From contig NZ_CP128187.1 in assembly GCF_035207705.1 (NCBI RefSeq), positions 4,464,001-4,528,000 of the forward strand: 64,000 bases of DNA, given 5' to 3'. The position numbers and the translations under genes were made by a program. Of the stretch, positions 26,476 to 35,288 are shown one piece after another (position 1 is the first letter of the stretch; the number at the start of each line of letters is the position of its first letter). Below the pieces are notes generated by a model. It was not told where the DNA came from. It did not search any database and saw only the letters and a list, made by a program, of their open reading frames with translations. The stretch comes from Maribacter sp. BPC-D8. Lineage in GTDB: Bacteria > Bacteroidota > Bacteroidia > Flavobacteriales > Flavobacteriaceae.

Positions 26476-27735
26476 ATGAAATCGAGAATTATTTTTTTAA
26501 GTACCTGTGGTTACATTTTAATTGGAGCTCTACTATTAATATTTTTTTCTTGTAAAGATGAAGGTGTTATAGGCACTTTGACCATTACCGAGCCAATAGG
26601 TGTAGCTCGTGGTTTAGAATATATAGAGGTAAAGATACCTGTAGATACACATCAACTTAAGAATAAAGCTATTTACTTAATAGACAAGAATGATGGTAGT
26701 ACAGTAAAAGGTCAGATTTTAAATGAGTCAGAAGTATTGCTAGACTCAAATCATGTTAGATGTTTATTTCCTATTAAAATTCAATCAAATGAAATAAATA
26801 GGTATCAGGTGGTTATTGAAAAAGATGAAGAAATTTCTACCGATTTAAAAACAGAAGGGGAATGGTTGAACCTTTTTGTTGAAAATGAATTTTACAGGGC
26901 AGACTTAACATCAAAAAGATCTTCAAAAAATATACCCTTAGCCCCAGGGCAAATTACTTCTATTTCTTTAAAAGAATTTGACGGAATAAAATTAGAACGA
27001 CCAGATATTAAAATGCATTGGTCTCCTAGTTTTCAAAAGAAAAATCAAGACTATAAAACAATGGCACATTTACATGAATTTGATTCAATTCATATAGATA
27101 AAGGACCTTATGTTATTTCGATATATCGTTCAGGAAAAGTCAAAGGTTATGAAGAAATTCAACTTAAGGGAGAATATAAGTTTTATGCAGGTCAACCATT
27201 CTTTCGTTTTTCTTCAGAAATGACAATGATTGATAGTTTAACAGTAACCATGTTGAGAAATGACGAAATGACAATGAACAAGTTCTTTACACATGCATTT
27301 ACCCCGCTTAAGGATGGAAAAGTAAAGACGGTCATATTGTATGATAAACCTCCGTTAATTTCTCATTATACGGTTAAAGAACTTCGTAAGCATCCAATTG
27401 ATGCAAATGCGAATTGGTTTGGTTTTTATAATGACAGTACTAATTATGGGTTTGGAAGCCTTCGAATTCGATTTGATTATAAAAATTTAGATGGTGCTAT
27501 GTCACCAATGACCGATGCTCAAACTAAAATATCATACTCTTATAATGAGGGGCGATACTGGGACAGGAGGTTTGTAGATAGTGGCGAATTAAAAGTACCA
27601 AAAGGTAGTAGATACTTTGAAGACAATGTGTATTCAGTTTTTAAAGTTGATAGAGAGAACCCATCCAAAGAAATACAGAAGCTTTACAAACAATTATCTA
27701 ACCCTGTATATGTACAATACCAACCATCTAAATGA
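26476..27735 (+). CDS. Uncharacterised lipoprotein, 419 aa
   Basis: Lipoprotein signal ends LIFFSC-K. I do not recognise the family with confidence. The sequence looks beta-rich and resembles the all-beta sugar-binding or lyase-accessory folds that Bacteroidota place next to polysaccharide enzymes. Aromatic clusters such as KMHWSPSFQ, ANWFGFYNDSTNYGFGSLR and YNEGRYWDRRF could form a ligand cleft. Its stop overlaps the start of the Nramp-fold permease by 4 bp (ATGA), so the two are translationally coupled and probably work on the same compound. It may be a periplasmic enzyme or binding protein for the solute the permease carries. Confidence 0.7.
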   Translation: MKSRIIFLSTCGYILIGALLLIFFSCKDEGVIGTLTITEPIGVARGLEYIEVKIPVDTHQLKNKAIYLIDKNDGSTVKGQILNESEVLLDSNHVRCLFPIKIQSNEINRYQVVIEKDEEISTDLKTEGEWLNLFVENEFYRADLTSKRSSKNIPLAPGQITSISLKEFDGIKLERPDIKMHWSPSFQKKNQDYKTMAHLHEFDSIHIDKGPYVISIYRSGKVKGYEEIQLKGEYKFYAGQPFFRFSSEMTMIDSLTVTMLRNDEMTMNKFFTHAFTPLKDGKVKTVILYDKPPLISHYTVKELRKHPIDANANWFGFYNDSTNYGFGSLRIRFDYKNLDGAMSPMTDAQTKISYSYNEGRYWDRRFVDSGELKVPKGSRYFEDNVYSVFKVDRENPSKEIQKLYKQLSNPVYVQYQPSK

Positions 27736-28952
27736 AATCTAAAATACAAAATTTCTTCAAAGCCTTAGGTCCTGGGTTTATTATAGCAGCAGTAGTTCTG
27801 GGTCCTGGTAGTATTACGGTTTCTTCTCAAATTGGGGCTACGCATGGTTATTCGTTATTATGGGTAATAGCGTTAGGAGCAATTTCTATGAGTGTTTATA
27901 CTACAATGAGTGTACGTTATGGTGTTTTACATGAGAAATCTCTGTTGACTACGATTGCTGAAAAATATGGAAAATGGTTCTCAGTAGCCATTGGGGTATG
28001 TTCATTTTTAGCAGCAATGAGTTTTCAGTTTGGTAATAATCTAGGGGTCGGTATGGGTATGAAGACGCTAACCGGAATTAATGAAACTATTTGGCCCTTA
28101 ATATTTACGCCTTTGGCAATTGTGCTAGTATTTTTTACAAAAAACTTATATAAAGCACTTGAGCAAATAATGATGTTTATGGTGGTCATTTTAATTTTAG
28201 CGTTCATCATCAACCTTATTTTCATAAAACCAGATTTAGAAGCTGCCGCTATGGGCTTTATACCAAGAGCAGTTTCTAGTAATGATTTTAATGAAATAGC
28301 GGCTCTGGTGGGGACAACTTTTGTATTACATAATGCCTTTTTTCAAGCATACCTTGTACAAGGTAAAGGTTGGAAGTTAGCAGATATGCATAAAAGTATA
28401 AGAGATACTAAAATTGGGGTGTTTCTACTTGCTTTAATATCGACACTTGTAGTGGTTACAGCAGCTGCAACATTAAAACCTAAGGGAATATCAGTGAACT
28501 CTGCAGCAGATATGGCTATTCAATTAGAAATGTTACTAGGCAGTTTTGCTAAATATATATTTGGTTTTGGTTTTATGGCTGCAGCATTTTCTTCGCTTGT
28601 GGTCAATTCGGTTACTGGTGGTGGGTTATTGGCAGATAGCATGGGCTTAGGTAGTTCAATGAACGAAAAGATGCCTAAAGTATTTACGGCTATAATATTA
28701 TTGGCAGGTATGATCATTGCCGTCTTTTTTAGTGGTAATGTAATATATGCATTAATAATGGCTCAAGCGTCTTCTATACTTGGGGTGCCACTTATTGCTA
28801 TAGGTCTGTTTTTGGTTCTTAATAGCAAGTCTATAATGGGCAAGTATAAGAACAGTATGCTACAAAACATTATGGCGGTTATTGGTTTTATTCTAATTAG
28901 TGCTCTTGTCTATTTTATGTACGGAAAACTTATTGGGTATTTAACAATGTAA
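27732..28952 (+). CDS. Nramp-fold permease lacking the canonical metal-binding motif
   Basis: A protein of 406 residues with about 11 membrane helices. The fold is Nramp-like: GPGFIIAAVVLGPGSITVSS aligns with the first helix, and VGTTFVLHNAFFQAYLVQG with the sixth. In metal-transporting Nramps these read DPGN and MPH; here they are GPGS and VLH, so the Asp, Asn and Met that bind manganese or iron are gone. Manganese import is therefore doubtful. Within a catabolic operon, and coupled by a 4-bp overlap to a periplasmic lipoprotein, it more likely carries an organic solute across the inner membrane, as other LeuT-fold carriers do. The transported compound is inference. Confidence 0.85.
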   Translation: MKSKIQNFFKALGPGFIIAAVVLGPGSITVSSQIGATHGYSLLWVIALGAISMSVYTTMSVRYGVLHEKSLLTTIAEKYGKWFSVAIGVCSFLAAMSFQFGNNLGVGMGMKTLTGINETIWPLIFTPLAIVLVFFTKNLYKALEQIMMFMVVILILAFIINLIFIKPDLEAAAMGFIPRAVSSNDFNEIAALVGTTFVLHNAFFQAYLVQGKGWKLADMHKSIRDTKIGVFLLALISTLVVVTAAATLKPKGISVNSAADMAIQLEMLLGSFAKYIFGFGFMAAAFSSLVVNSVTGGGLLADSMGLGSSMNEKMPKVFTAIILLAGMIIAVFFSGNVIYALIMAQASSILGVPLIAIGLFLVLNSKSIMGKYKNSMLQNIMAVIGFILISALVYFMYGKLIGYLTM

Positions 28953-28994
28953 TGGGCTGTAAAATTTAAATGAAATAATTAATAATAAAGAACG

Positions 28995-30035
28995 ATGAAA
29001 AAGACATATCCAGAGGTTTTTAAGAATGAAGAAGAATTGGAAGAAGCCATATCTAGACCAACGCTATCTGTAGTAAATATGATGAAAGAACTTAAAGGAG
29101 ATATTATCTTCTTAGGTGTTTCTGGAAAAATGGGTATTTCTATGGCTCATATGGCTAAAAGAGCCTGTGACTTGGCAGGTGTTACGAAGAGGATAATTGG
29201 CGTTTCTCGTTTTAGTCAAGCAACGAATAAAGATTATTTAGAATCTCTTGGTATTGAAACAATCGCTGGTAACCTTGTTAATCAAGATTTTATAAAAAGC
29301 CTACCAGATGTTGAAAATGTAATTTACTTGGCAGGTACAAAATTTGGTACACAGGGTAACGAACCTTACACGTGGGTTATGAATTCTTTTATTCCAGGGT
29401 TAGTGGTTGAGCAGTATAAGAAATCGCGTATCGTAGCACTTTCTACAGGCTGTGTTTATCCTTTGGTAGATGTTAATTCTGGAGGTTCTTTAGAATCAGA
29501 TCAAGCACTACCGGTTGGTGAATATGCACAATCATGTTTAGGTAGAGAGCGCTTGTTTCAATACGGAAGTATGGAAAACAAGACTCCAATTTCATTAATC
29601 AGGCTTAATTATGCTGTTGAAATGAGGTATGGGGTTTTAGTAGATATAGCCTTGAAAGTTAAGAATAATAAACCTGTAGATGTTACTATGGGGTATGCCA
29701 ATGTGATCTGGCAAGGCGATGCTAATGCTTTTGTATTACGGTCATTGTTAATGTGTGAGAGTCCTGCTAAAATACTGAATATTACAGGGCTGGAAACAAT
29801 ATCGGTAAAAGATGTAGCTACTAAATTTGGACAGCTTATGGATAAAGAAGTGGTTGTTACAGGAGAGGAAGATGATGTAGCACTTCTTTCAAATTCGTCA
29901 TTAATTGCAAAAGAAATGGGTGGTCCAGAAGTTTCTATCGATGAGGTTATTCAATGGACAGCTGATTGGGTAAATACAGAAAAGTCAGTTCATGGAAAGC
30001 CCACACATTTTGAAGTCAAAGACGGAAAGTATTAA
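28995..30035 (+). CDS. Extended SDR/NAD-dependent epimerase-like protein, catalytic Lys replaced
   Basis: A protein of 346 residues. A Rossmann nucleotide motif GVSGKMG lies near residue 42, then YLAGTKFG and LSTGCVYP. The SDR active-site Tyr is in GEYAQSCLGRE, where the usual Y-x-x-x-K reads Y-A-Q-S-C. The Lys that normally lowers the Tyr pKa is thus a Cys (codon TGT). RLNYAVEMRYG and the C-terminal part match the extended SDR fold. It has no signal peptide, so it is cytoplasmic. It probably acts with the aldolase encoded next; the reaction (epimerisation, dehydration or a non-redox role) is not evident. Confidence 0.85.
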   Translation: MKKTYPEVFKNEEELEEAISRPTLSVVNMMKELKGDIIFLGVSGKMGISMAHMAKRACDLAGVTKRIIGVSRFSQATNKDYLESLGIETIAGNLVNQDFIKSLPDVENVIYLAGTKFGTQGNEPYTWVMNSFIPGLVVEQYKKSRIVALSTGCVYPLVDVNSGGSLESDQALPVGEYAQSCLGRERLFQYGSMENKTPISLIRLNYAVEMRYGVLVDIALKVKNNKPVDVTMGYANVIWQGDANAFVLRSLLMCESPAKILNITGLETISVKDVATKFGQLMDKEVVVTGEEDDVALLSNSSLIAKEMGGPEVSIDEVIQWTADWVNTEKSVHGKPTHFEVKDGKY

Positions 30036-30160
30036 AACGTCTCAAGGACTTTTTAATAGAGTCTATCAGAGTAAGTAGTTATAGAACAGATTTCAAAAAA
30101 AGCATACAGATTGCTAATACCGCTGAGTCAAAAAACGGTAAAAAATTTTAAAGAGTACAT

Positions 30161-31228
30161 ATGAGCATAAATAAATTATCTCCAAAAGCGAAAGAATTAC
30201 TTCATGAGGGTACCGTAATTCCAGCACATCCTTTGGCATTAAATCAAGATAGAAAGTTAGACGAAAAAAGGCAAAGAGCTTTATCAAGATACTATTTAGA
30301 TGCAGGCGTTGGAGGTTTGGCAGTAGGCGTTCATACGACCCAATTTGAAATAAGAAAACCAGATGTAAATCTTTTTAAACCAGTATTAGAATTGGCTAAA
30401 GAAGAAATGGATAGCTATACATCGAAAACAAATAGAACCATTCTTCGTATTGCTGGCGTAATGGGTGATACCAATCAAGCGATACAAGAAGCTCAGCTAG
30501 CGTCAGATTTAGGGTATCAAGCTGTTTTGTTAAGTCTTGCTTCATTACCACATGCATCTAATAAAGATTTATTGAATCACTGTAGAGAGGTATCTAAAGT
30601 GATACCCATAATAGGTTTTTATATGCAAACTGCTGTGGGTGGGCGTTATTTAGATTTTGATTTTTGGCTAGAGTTTGCACAAATTGAAAACGTCGTTGCA
30701 ATTAAGATGGCTCCTTTTAATAGATATCAAACTTTTGATGTAGTTCGTGCTGTTGTGGAGTCTGGTCGGGCAGATCAAATAGCATTATATACGGGTAATG
30801 ATGATAATATTTTGGTTGATCTAATGACTGAATTTGAAGTACAATCAAATGGTGTAGTCATAAAGAAAAGAATTGTAGGTGGCTTATTAGGGCATTGGTC
30901 AGTTTGGGCAAAAGAGGCTGTAATTCTTTTAGAAAATATCAAGAAAGGAACTTATTCTACAGACTCGATTAAAATGTTAAGCATGGCAGCTAAAATTACA
31001 GATAGTAATGCTGCGTTTTTTGATGCTGCAAATAATTTCAAAGGCTGTATTGTGGGTTTGCATGAAGTATTAAGAAGACAAGGGCTTTTAGAAGGTACCT
31101 GGACCTTGAATGAAAATGATTATTTAGACCCCTTACAAAAAGCAGAAATAGATAGAATTTATAAGGCTTACCCTGAACTTAATGATGATGATTTTATAGC
31201 AGAGAATCTAGAGGGTTGGCTTAAATAA
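30161..31228 (+). CDS. DapA/NanA-family class I aldolase or dehydratase
   Basis: A protein of 355 residues, longer than DapA (about 290). A TIM barrel of the dihydrodipicolinate synthase/N-acetylneuraminate lyase superfamily. The Schiff-base Lys is in NVVAIKMAP, and the active-site Tyr probably in PIIGFYMQTAVGG. The N-terminal AHPLALNQDRKLDE loop matches the substrate-loop position. It is cytoplasmic. Family members cleave or dehydrate 2-keto acids made from sugar acids; here it sits beside an SDR, a PQQ-type sugar dehydrogenase and several C-N hydrolases, consistent with sugar-acid or amino-sugar-acid breakdown. A lysine-biosynthesis role is unlikely in this context. Confidence 0.87.
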   Translation: MSINKLSPKAKELLHEGTVIPAHPLALNQDRKLDEKRQRALSRYYLDAGVGGLAVGVHTTQFEIRKPDVNLFKPVLELAKEEMDSYTSKTNRTILRIAGVMGDTNQAIQEAQLASDLGYQAVLLSLASLPHASNKDLLNHCREVSKVIPIIGFYMQTAVGGRYLDFDFWLEFAQIENVVAIKMAPFNRYQTFDVVRAVVESGRADQIALYTGNDDNILVDLMTEFEVQSNGVVIKKRIVGGLLGHWSVWAKEAVILLENIKKGTYSTDSIKMLSMAAKITDSNAAFFDAANNFKGCIVGLHEVLRRQGLLEGTWTLNENDYLDPLQKAEIDRIYKAYPELNDDDFIAENLEGWLK

Positions 31229-31237
31229 AAAGTAGAT

Positions 31238-32101
31238 ATGGAAATTGTACCAAAAAATATTTTAGTCAGACAAATGGTTGCCAAAGATATACCAGGAGCA
31301 ATGAAATTGGTTCTTGCAGAAAATTGGAATCAAACCCAGGTAGATTGGCAAATGTTTTTAGAACTGAATTCTAATTTATGTCTTGTAGCAACATACAATA
31401 ATGCAATAATTGGTACGGTAACAGCCATAAATTATAAAAATGATGTTGCGTGGATAGGGATGATGCTAGTATCTAAAGCCTTTCGAGGATTGGGAGTTAG
31501 TAAGAATCTATTGAATACGATTATTGAAAAATTAGAAGGTTGTAAATCGATAAAATTAGATGCGACTGCGGCAGGTATTCCAGTGTATAAAAAATTAGGA
31601 TTTCAAGAAGAATTGGAAATTGACCGAATGATAATTACCGATTTTGGTACAACTATAAATAATAGGAGTAGAGATACTGTTAGGGCTATATCAGAAAATG
31701 ATATGGAAGAGTTGTCTAAACTTGATTTAAATTTTTTTGGAGCCAACAGAATTGAGTTATTCAATTTTTTAAAGAAAAAAAATAAAGCATGGTGTCTTAT
31801 TAGAAATGAGTGTATCGTAGGGTATGTTTTCTTAAGACCCGGCAGCAATTATTTTCAACTAGGTCCACTTATGGCAGAAACCGTAGATGATGCTTTAAAC
31901 CTCATTGAGATTATTCTTGAACATAACATCGGTCAATCTATAGTAATCGATGTTTTGCATGATCAGTTCAAGTTCAAAGAGCGATTAGCTGGTTTAGGGT
32001 TCTCTTTTCAAAGGTCATTTGTAAGAATGTATTTGAAAGATAATTCTTTTGCAGGTTTGGTAAATAAGCAATTTTTAATTGCGGGCCCAGAGGTGGGGTA
32101 G
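31238..32101 (+). CDS. Two-domain GNAT-family N-acetyltransferase
   Basis: A protein of 287 residues, starting 10 bp after the aldolase gene. The N-terminal GNAT domain (about 8-135) has MMLVSKAFRGLGVSKNLL, the acetyl-CoA pyrophosphate-binding R/Q-x-x-G-x-G/A type loop, and IPVYKKLGFQE. The C-terminal domain (about 145-287) resembles the second domain of YitH-type proteins, ending FVRMYLKDN and IAGPEVG. It may acetylate an amine released by the pathway enzymes or detoxify an intermediate. The substrate is unknown. Confidence 0.85.
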   Translation: MEIVPKNILVRQMVAKDIPGAMKLVLAENWNQTQVDWQMFLELNSNLCLVATYNNAIIGTVTAINYKNDVAWIGMMLVSKAFRGLGVSKNLLNTIIEKLEGCKSIKLDATAAGIPVYKKLGFQEELEIDRMIITDFGTTINNRSRDTVRAISENDMEELSKLDLNFFGANRIELFNFLKKKNKAWCLIRNECIVGYVFLRPGSNYFQLGPLMAETVDDALNLIEIILEHNIGQSIVIDVLHDQFKFKERLAGLGFSFQRSFVRMYLKDNSFAGLVNKQFLIAGPEVG

Positions 32102-32156
32102 GTAGTTGGTCATTTTGTAGAGACTATCATAGTCACTTAATATTAAAAAGAAAAGA

Positions 32157-33773
32157 ATGAATTTAAAACGAAATATAATTGTAAGAGCTTTAAATACTTG
32201 TGTTTTGTTGGTGATAGTATTGAATTTTTCCTGTGCCGATACTAATAAAAAATCAAGTGAAAACACATCTTATCAAAAGTATTTATTTAAAAAAACTTTA
32301 GAGACTTCTGAATTGGCCGTTTCTGTTGTCGCTTCAAATTTGGAGTATCCTTGGGATCTTTGCTGGGGTGGGGAGGATAGTAATATTTTGTGGTTTACAG
32401 AAATAAAAGGGACAGTTAACCAATTGAATACGGAAACTGGAGAAATAAAAACGCTATTACAGGTAGATGATGTTTTAGTTAAGAAATCTTATGGTCTTTT
32501 AGGTTTTGCTGTACATCCAAATATGGACCTTCATCCTTATGTTTTCTTGCATTATACCTATTCTAAAAATGATGAGATATGGTCTAAATTGGTTAGATAT
32601 ACTTATAAAGATGGAAAGTTAGAAACCCCTATAATATTGTTGGAAGATATACCTGGAAGAAGCTATCATAACGGAAGTAGAATTGTGATTTCTCCAGATG
32701 ATAAAGTTTTCTTGTGCCTTGGTGATGCCGGAAAGAAAAGACTAGCTCAGAATACGAATGTGATATCAGGCAAAATATTGAGATTAAATCTTGATGGTTC
32801 CATACCTGCCGATAATCCTATAAAAGATAGTCCTGTTTATTCTAGAGGTCACAGAAATGTGCAAGGCTTGGTGATGGCCAATAATATATTATATAGTTCA
32901 GAGCATGGCGAAGCTAATGATGATGAATTGAATATTATAAAAGCAAATGGCAATTACGGTTGGCCAGATGTTACAGGCTACTGTAATGAACCTTATGAAA
33001 TTGCATACTGTAAAGATTCTACAATAGTAGAGCCTATAAAAGAATGGACACCAACCATTGCACCTTCAGGTATCGCTTATTTTGGTTCAAGCACAATTCC
33101 TGAGTGGACTAACAGTATTCTGGTGGGTTCTCTAAAAGGTACAAGCTTAAGAGTTTTAAATCTTTCTTCGGACGGAACAAAAGTAGAAGGGGAGAGCGTA
33201 GCTTTCAATAGACAGTTTGGTAGAATTAGAGATGTTATAGTAGCGCCTAATGGCGATATATATTTATGTACTAGTAATAAAGACTGGCACCCAAAAGCCA
33301 ATCCTGAATTTTATAGTGATGCAAAATTACCAATGATAAATGATGATCGTATAATTAGAATTCGACAGGCAAGTGACGATTTAAGGAGCAGTTTGGTAGA
33401 GATGACAGAGAAACAGACGCCTGTTGATAATGATGCTATGGCCAATGGTATTGCAGGTGCGGGTATGGCTGTTTATCAAAAATATTGTGCCTCTTGTCAT
33501 AAAGCCGATGGTTCTGGCAGCGATGGTTTTTTTCCTCCATTATCGAAAACAGAAGGTGTTGGCGATAAAGAGAGATTCATGAAAAGTGTAATTGAGGGGA
33601 TGTCTGGTAAGTTGGTAGTTCAAGGAAAAACATATAACCAAGATATGCCCAGTTTTAAATTCCTTACAGATAAAGAGTTGGCAGATGTGCTTAGTTATGT
33701 AAGGGCGTCATTTGGTAACGGTCACCCAAGTATTACTGAAGATGAAGTTGTAAAGTATAAAGCAGCACTTTAA
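32157..33773 (+). CDS. PQQ-dependent sugar dehydrogenase fused to cytochrome c
   Basis: A protein of 538 residues with lipoprotein signal VLNFSC-A. Residues about 50-400 form a six-bladed propeller of the soluble aldose/sorbosone dehydrogenase family: NLEYPWDLCW, LLGFAVHPN, the catalytic-His segment SYHNGSRIVISPD, FLCLGDAGKK and SEHGEANDDELN. A class I cytochrome c domain follows at about 435-530, with heme site CASCH near residues 444-448 and the likely axial Met in QDMPSF. The enzyme would oxidise a sugar in the periplasm and pass electrons to its own heme. The fusion suits conversion of an imported sugar to a lactone or acid ahead of the DapA-type aldolase. Confidence 0.9.
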   Translation: MNLKRNIIVRALNTCVLLVIVLNFSCADTNKKSSENTSYQKYLFKKTLETSELAVSVVASNLEYPWDLCWGGEDSNILWFTEIKGTVNQLNTETGEIKTLLQVDDVLVKKSYGLLGFAVHPNMDLHPYVFLHYTYSKNDEIWSKLVRYTYKDGKLETPIILLEDIPGRSYHNGSRIVISPDDKVFLCLGDAGKKRLAQNTNVISGKILRLNLDGSIPADNPIKDSPVYSRGHRNVQGLVMANNILYSSEHGEANDDELNIIKANGNYGWPDVTGYCNEPYEIAYCKDSTIVEPIKEWTPTIAPSGIAYFGSSTIPEWTNSILVGSLKGTSLRVLNLSSDGTKVEGESVAFNRQFGRIRDVIVAPNGDIYLCTSNKDWHPKANPEFYSDAKLPMINDDRIIRIRQASDDLRSSLVEMTEKQTPVDNDAMANGIAGAGMAVYQKYCASCHKADGSGSDGFFPPLSKTEGVGDKERFMKSVIEGMSGKLVVQGKTYNQDMPSFKFLTDKELADVLSYVRASFGNGHPSITEDEVVKYKAAL

Positions 33774-33830
33774 AATTAGCAAATACCAGGCTATTTAGAA
33801 ATATAATATTTAATAGAAAAAACATAAATC

Positions 33831-35243
33831 ATGAGTTCGAATAGAAGAAATTTTATAAAAAAAACATCGATTGCAGGTATGGGTTTGGCATCTGCCTCGG
33901 TATGGTCAAATTCAATTCTTGGTAGCAGTATTAATAGTATACCGGCATCAAAACCAGGAGCCATTTATATGGGCGGTTTTTCAGCACCAAAATTAGATAC
34001 AGTTAGATGTGCGTTTATAGGTGTAGGTGATCGAGGAGCGGGACACGTTGAGCAAATTTCCGCTATTGAAGGAACAGAGGTTGTTGCAATCAGCGACTTA
34101 TATGAAGATTTAGCAGAAAGATCTGCGAAGGCTTGTATAGAGAACGGTGCAGGAACCCGACATAAGGATATTACTTTATATACCGATGGTGAAAACGATT
34201 GGAAAAAAATGCTAAAAAAAGAAAAGCCAGATGCTGTTTTTGTTTGTACTCCATGGTCTTTACATGCACCGATGGCGATTGAAGCTATGAAAAGCGGAGC
34301 ACACGTTTTTGTGGAAGTTCCCCTTGCTTTGACTATAGAAGAAATGTGGGAGATAGTTGATACTTCTGAGAAAACCCAGAAGCATTGTATGATGATGGAA
34401 AATGTCAATTATAATAGAGAAGAATTACTCTATTTGAATATGTGTAGAAAGGGTGTTATTGGCGAATTACTTCATGGGGAGGCTGCCTATATACATGAAT
34501 TAAGATTTCAGATGAACGATGTAGAACGTGGCACTGGTTCTTGGCGAACATATGAATATGCAAATCGCGATGGTAACCTTTATCCAACACATGGTTTAGG
34601 TCCGGTTGCTCAATACATGAATTTGGCAAGGGGAGAAGATAACTTCAAATTTATAAACTCATTTTCTTCTCCAGGAAAAGGAAGGAATTTGTATGCTGCT
34701 AAAAACTTTCCGCCTGACCATAAGTGGAACCAATTAGATTTTAAGGGTGGTGATATAAATACATCTATCGTTAAAACGCATTTAGGTAGAACAATTATGG
34801 TTCAGTGGGACGAAACTAGCCCTAGACCTTATACTAGACATAACCTGATTCAAGGAACAAAAGGTACTTTGACTGGTTTTCCAACTCGTGTTGCACTAGA
34901 AGGTGGCGTTGAGGGAGGTCCTGAAAATCACCATGAATATGCAGAAGGAGAGCAATTACAAAAGATATTTGAAAAGTATGAGCATCCATTGTACCTACGT
35001 TTAGGAGATTTAGCTAAGAAAATGGGAGGACATGGCGGCATGGACTTTATAATGAGATACCGCATTATTGAGTGTTTAAGAAATGGAGAGCCTTTAGATC
35101 AAAACGTATATGAAGGTTGTTATTGGAGTTCAGTTGGCGCATTAAGTGAAGCTTCTGTTGCACAAAATGGTGCCCCACAAGAGTTTCCTGATTTTACAAG
35201 AGGAAATTGGAAAACAACCAAGCCATTAGACATCATCAGTTAG
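33831..35243 (+). CDS. GH109-like Gfo/Idh/MocA-fold protein, Tat-exported
   Basis: A protein of 470 residues with an N-terminal Tat-type signal (NRRNFIKKTSIAGMGLASA). The Rossmann part includes CAFIGVGDRGAGHVEQI and DAVFVCTPWSLH. The characteristic GH109 segments are present: NVNYNREELLYLNMCRKGVI, GELLHGEAAYIHELR, LYPTHGLGP, GGHGGMDF and NGAPQEFPDFTRGNWK, closely like Elizabethkingia alpha-N-acetylgalactosaminidase as remembered. GH109 enzymes use tightly bound NAD and a redox-assisted mechanism. This suggests removal of an alpha-linked HexNAc or related sugar. Confidence in the family is good; activity on GalNAc is inferred, since many relatives are untested. Confidence 0.87.
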   Translation: MSSNRRNFIKKTSIAGMGLASASVWSNSILGSSINSIPASKPGAIYMGGFSAPKLDTVRCAFIGVGDRGAGHVEQISAIEGTEVVAISDLYEDLAERSAKACIENGAGTRHKDITLYTDGENDWKKMLKKEKPDAVFVCTPWSLHAPMAIEAMKSGAHVFVEVPLALTIEEMWEIVDTSEKTQKHCMMMENVNYNREELLYLNMCRKGVIGELLHGEAAYIHELRFQMNDVERGTGSWRTYEYANRDGNLYPTHGLGPVAQYMNLARGEDNFKFINSFSSPGKGRNLYAAKNFPPDHKWNQLDFKGGDINTSIVKTHLGRTIMVQWDETSPRPYTRHNLIQGTKGTLTGFPTRVALEGGVEGGPENHHEYAEGEQLQKIFEKYEHPLYLRLGDLAKKMGGHGGMDFIMRYRIIECLRNGEPLDQNVYEGCYWSSVGALSEASVAQNGAPQEFPDFTRGNWKTTKPLDIIS

Positions 35244-35288
35244 GTCTAATGATTTAATCAATATTAATAATTTAAAAGATTTCAAATT

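Noticed and set aside
27732..28952. Manganese/iron importer MntH
   Set aside because: The DPGN and MPH metal-binding motifs are replaced by GPGS and VLH, and the gene is embedded in a catabolic operon.
30161..31228. Lysine-biosynthesis DapA, or sialic acid lyase NanA with a sialic acid operon
   Set aside because: It is about 60 residues longer than DapA, the context is catabolic, and no NanE, NagA, NagB or sialidase is present.
33965..34408. 147-codon minus-strand frame
   Set aside because: It is the reverse of the GH109-like gene, which has clear family motifs; Ser/Ile-rich shadow.
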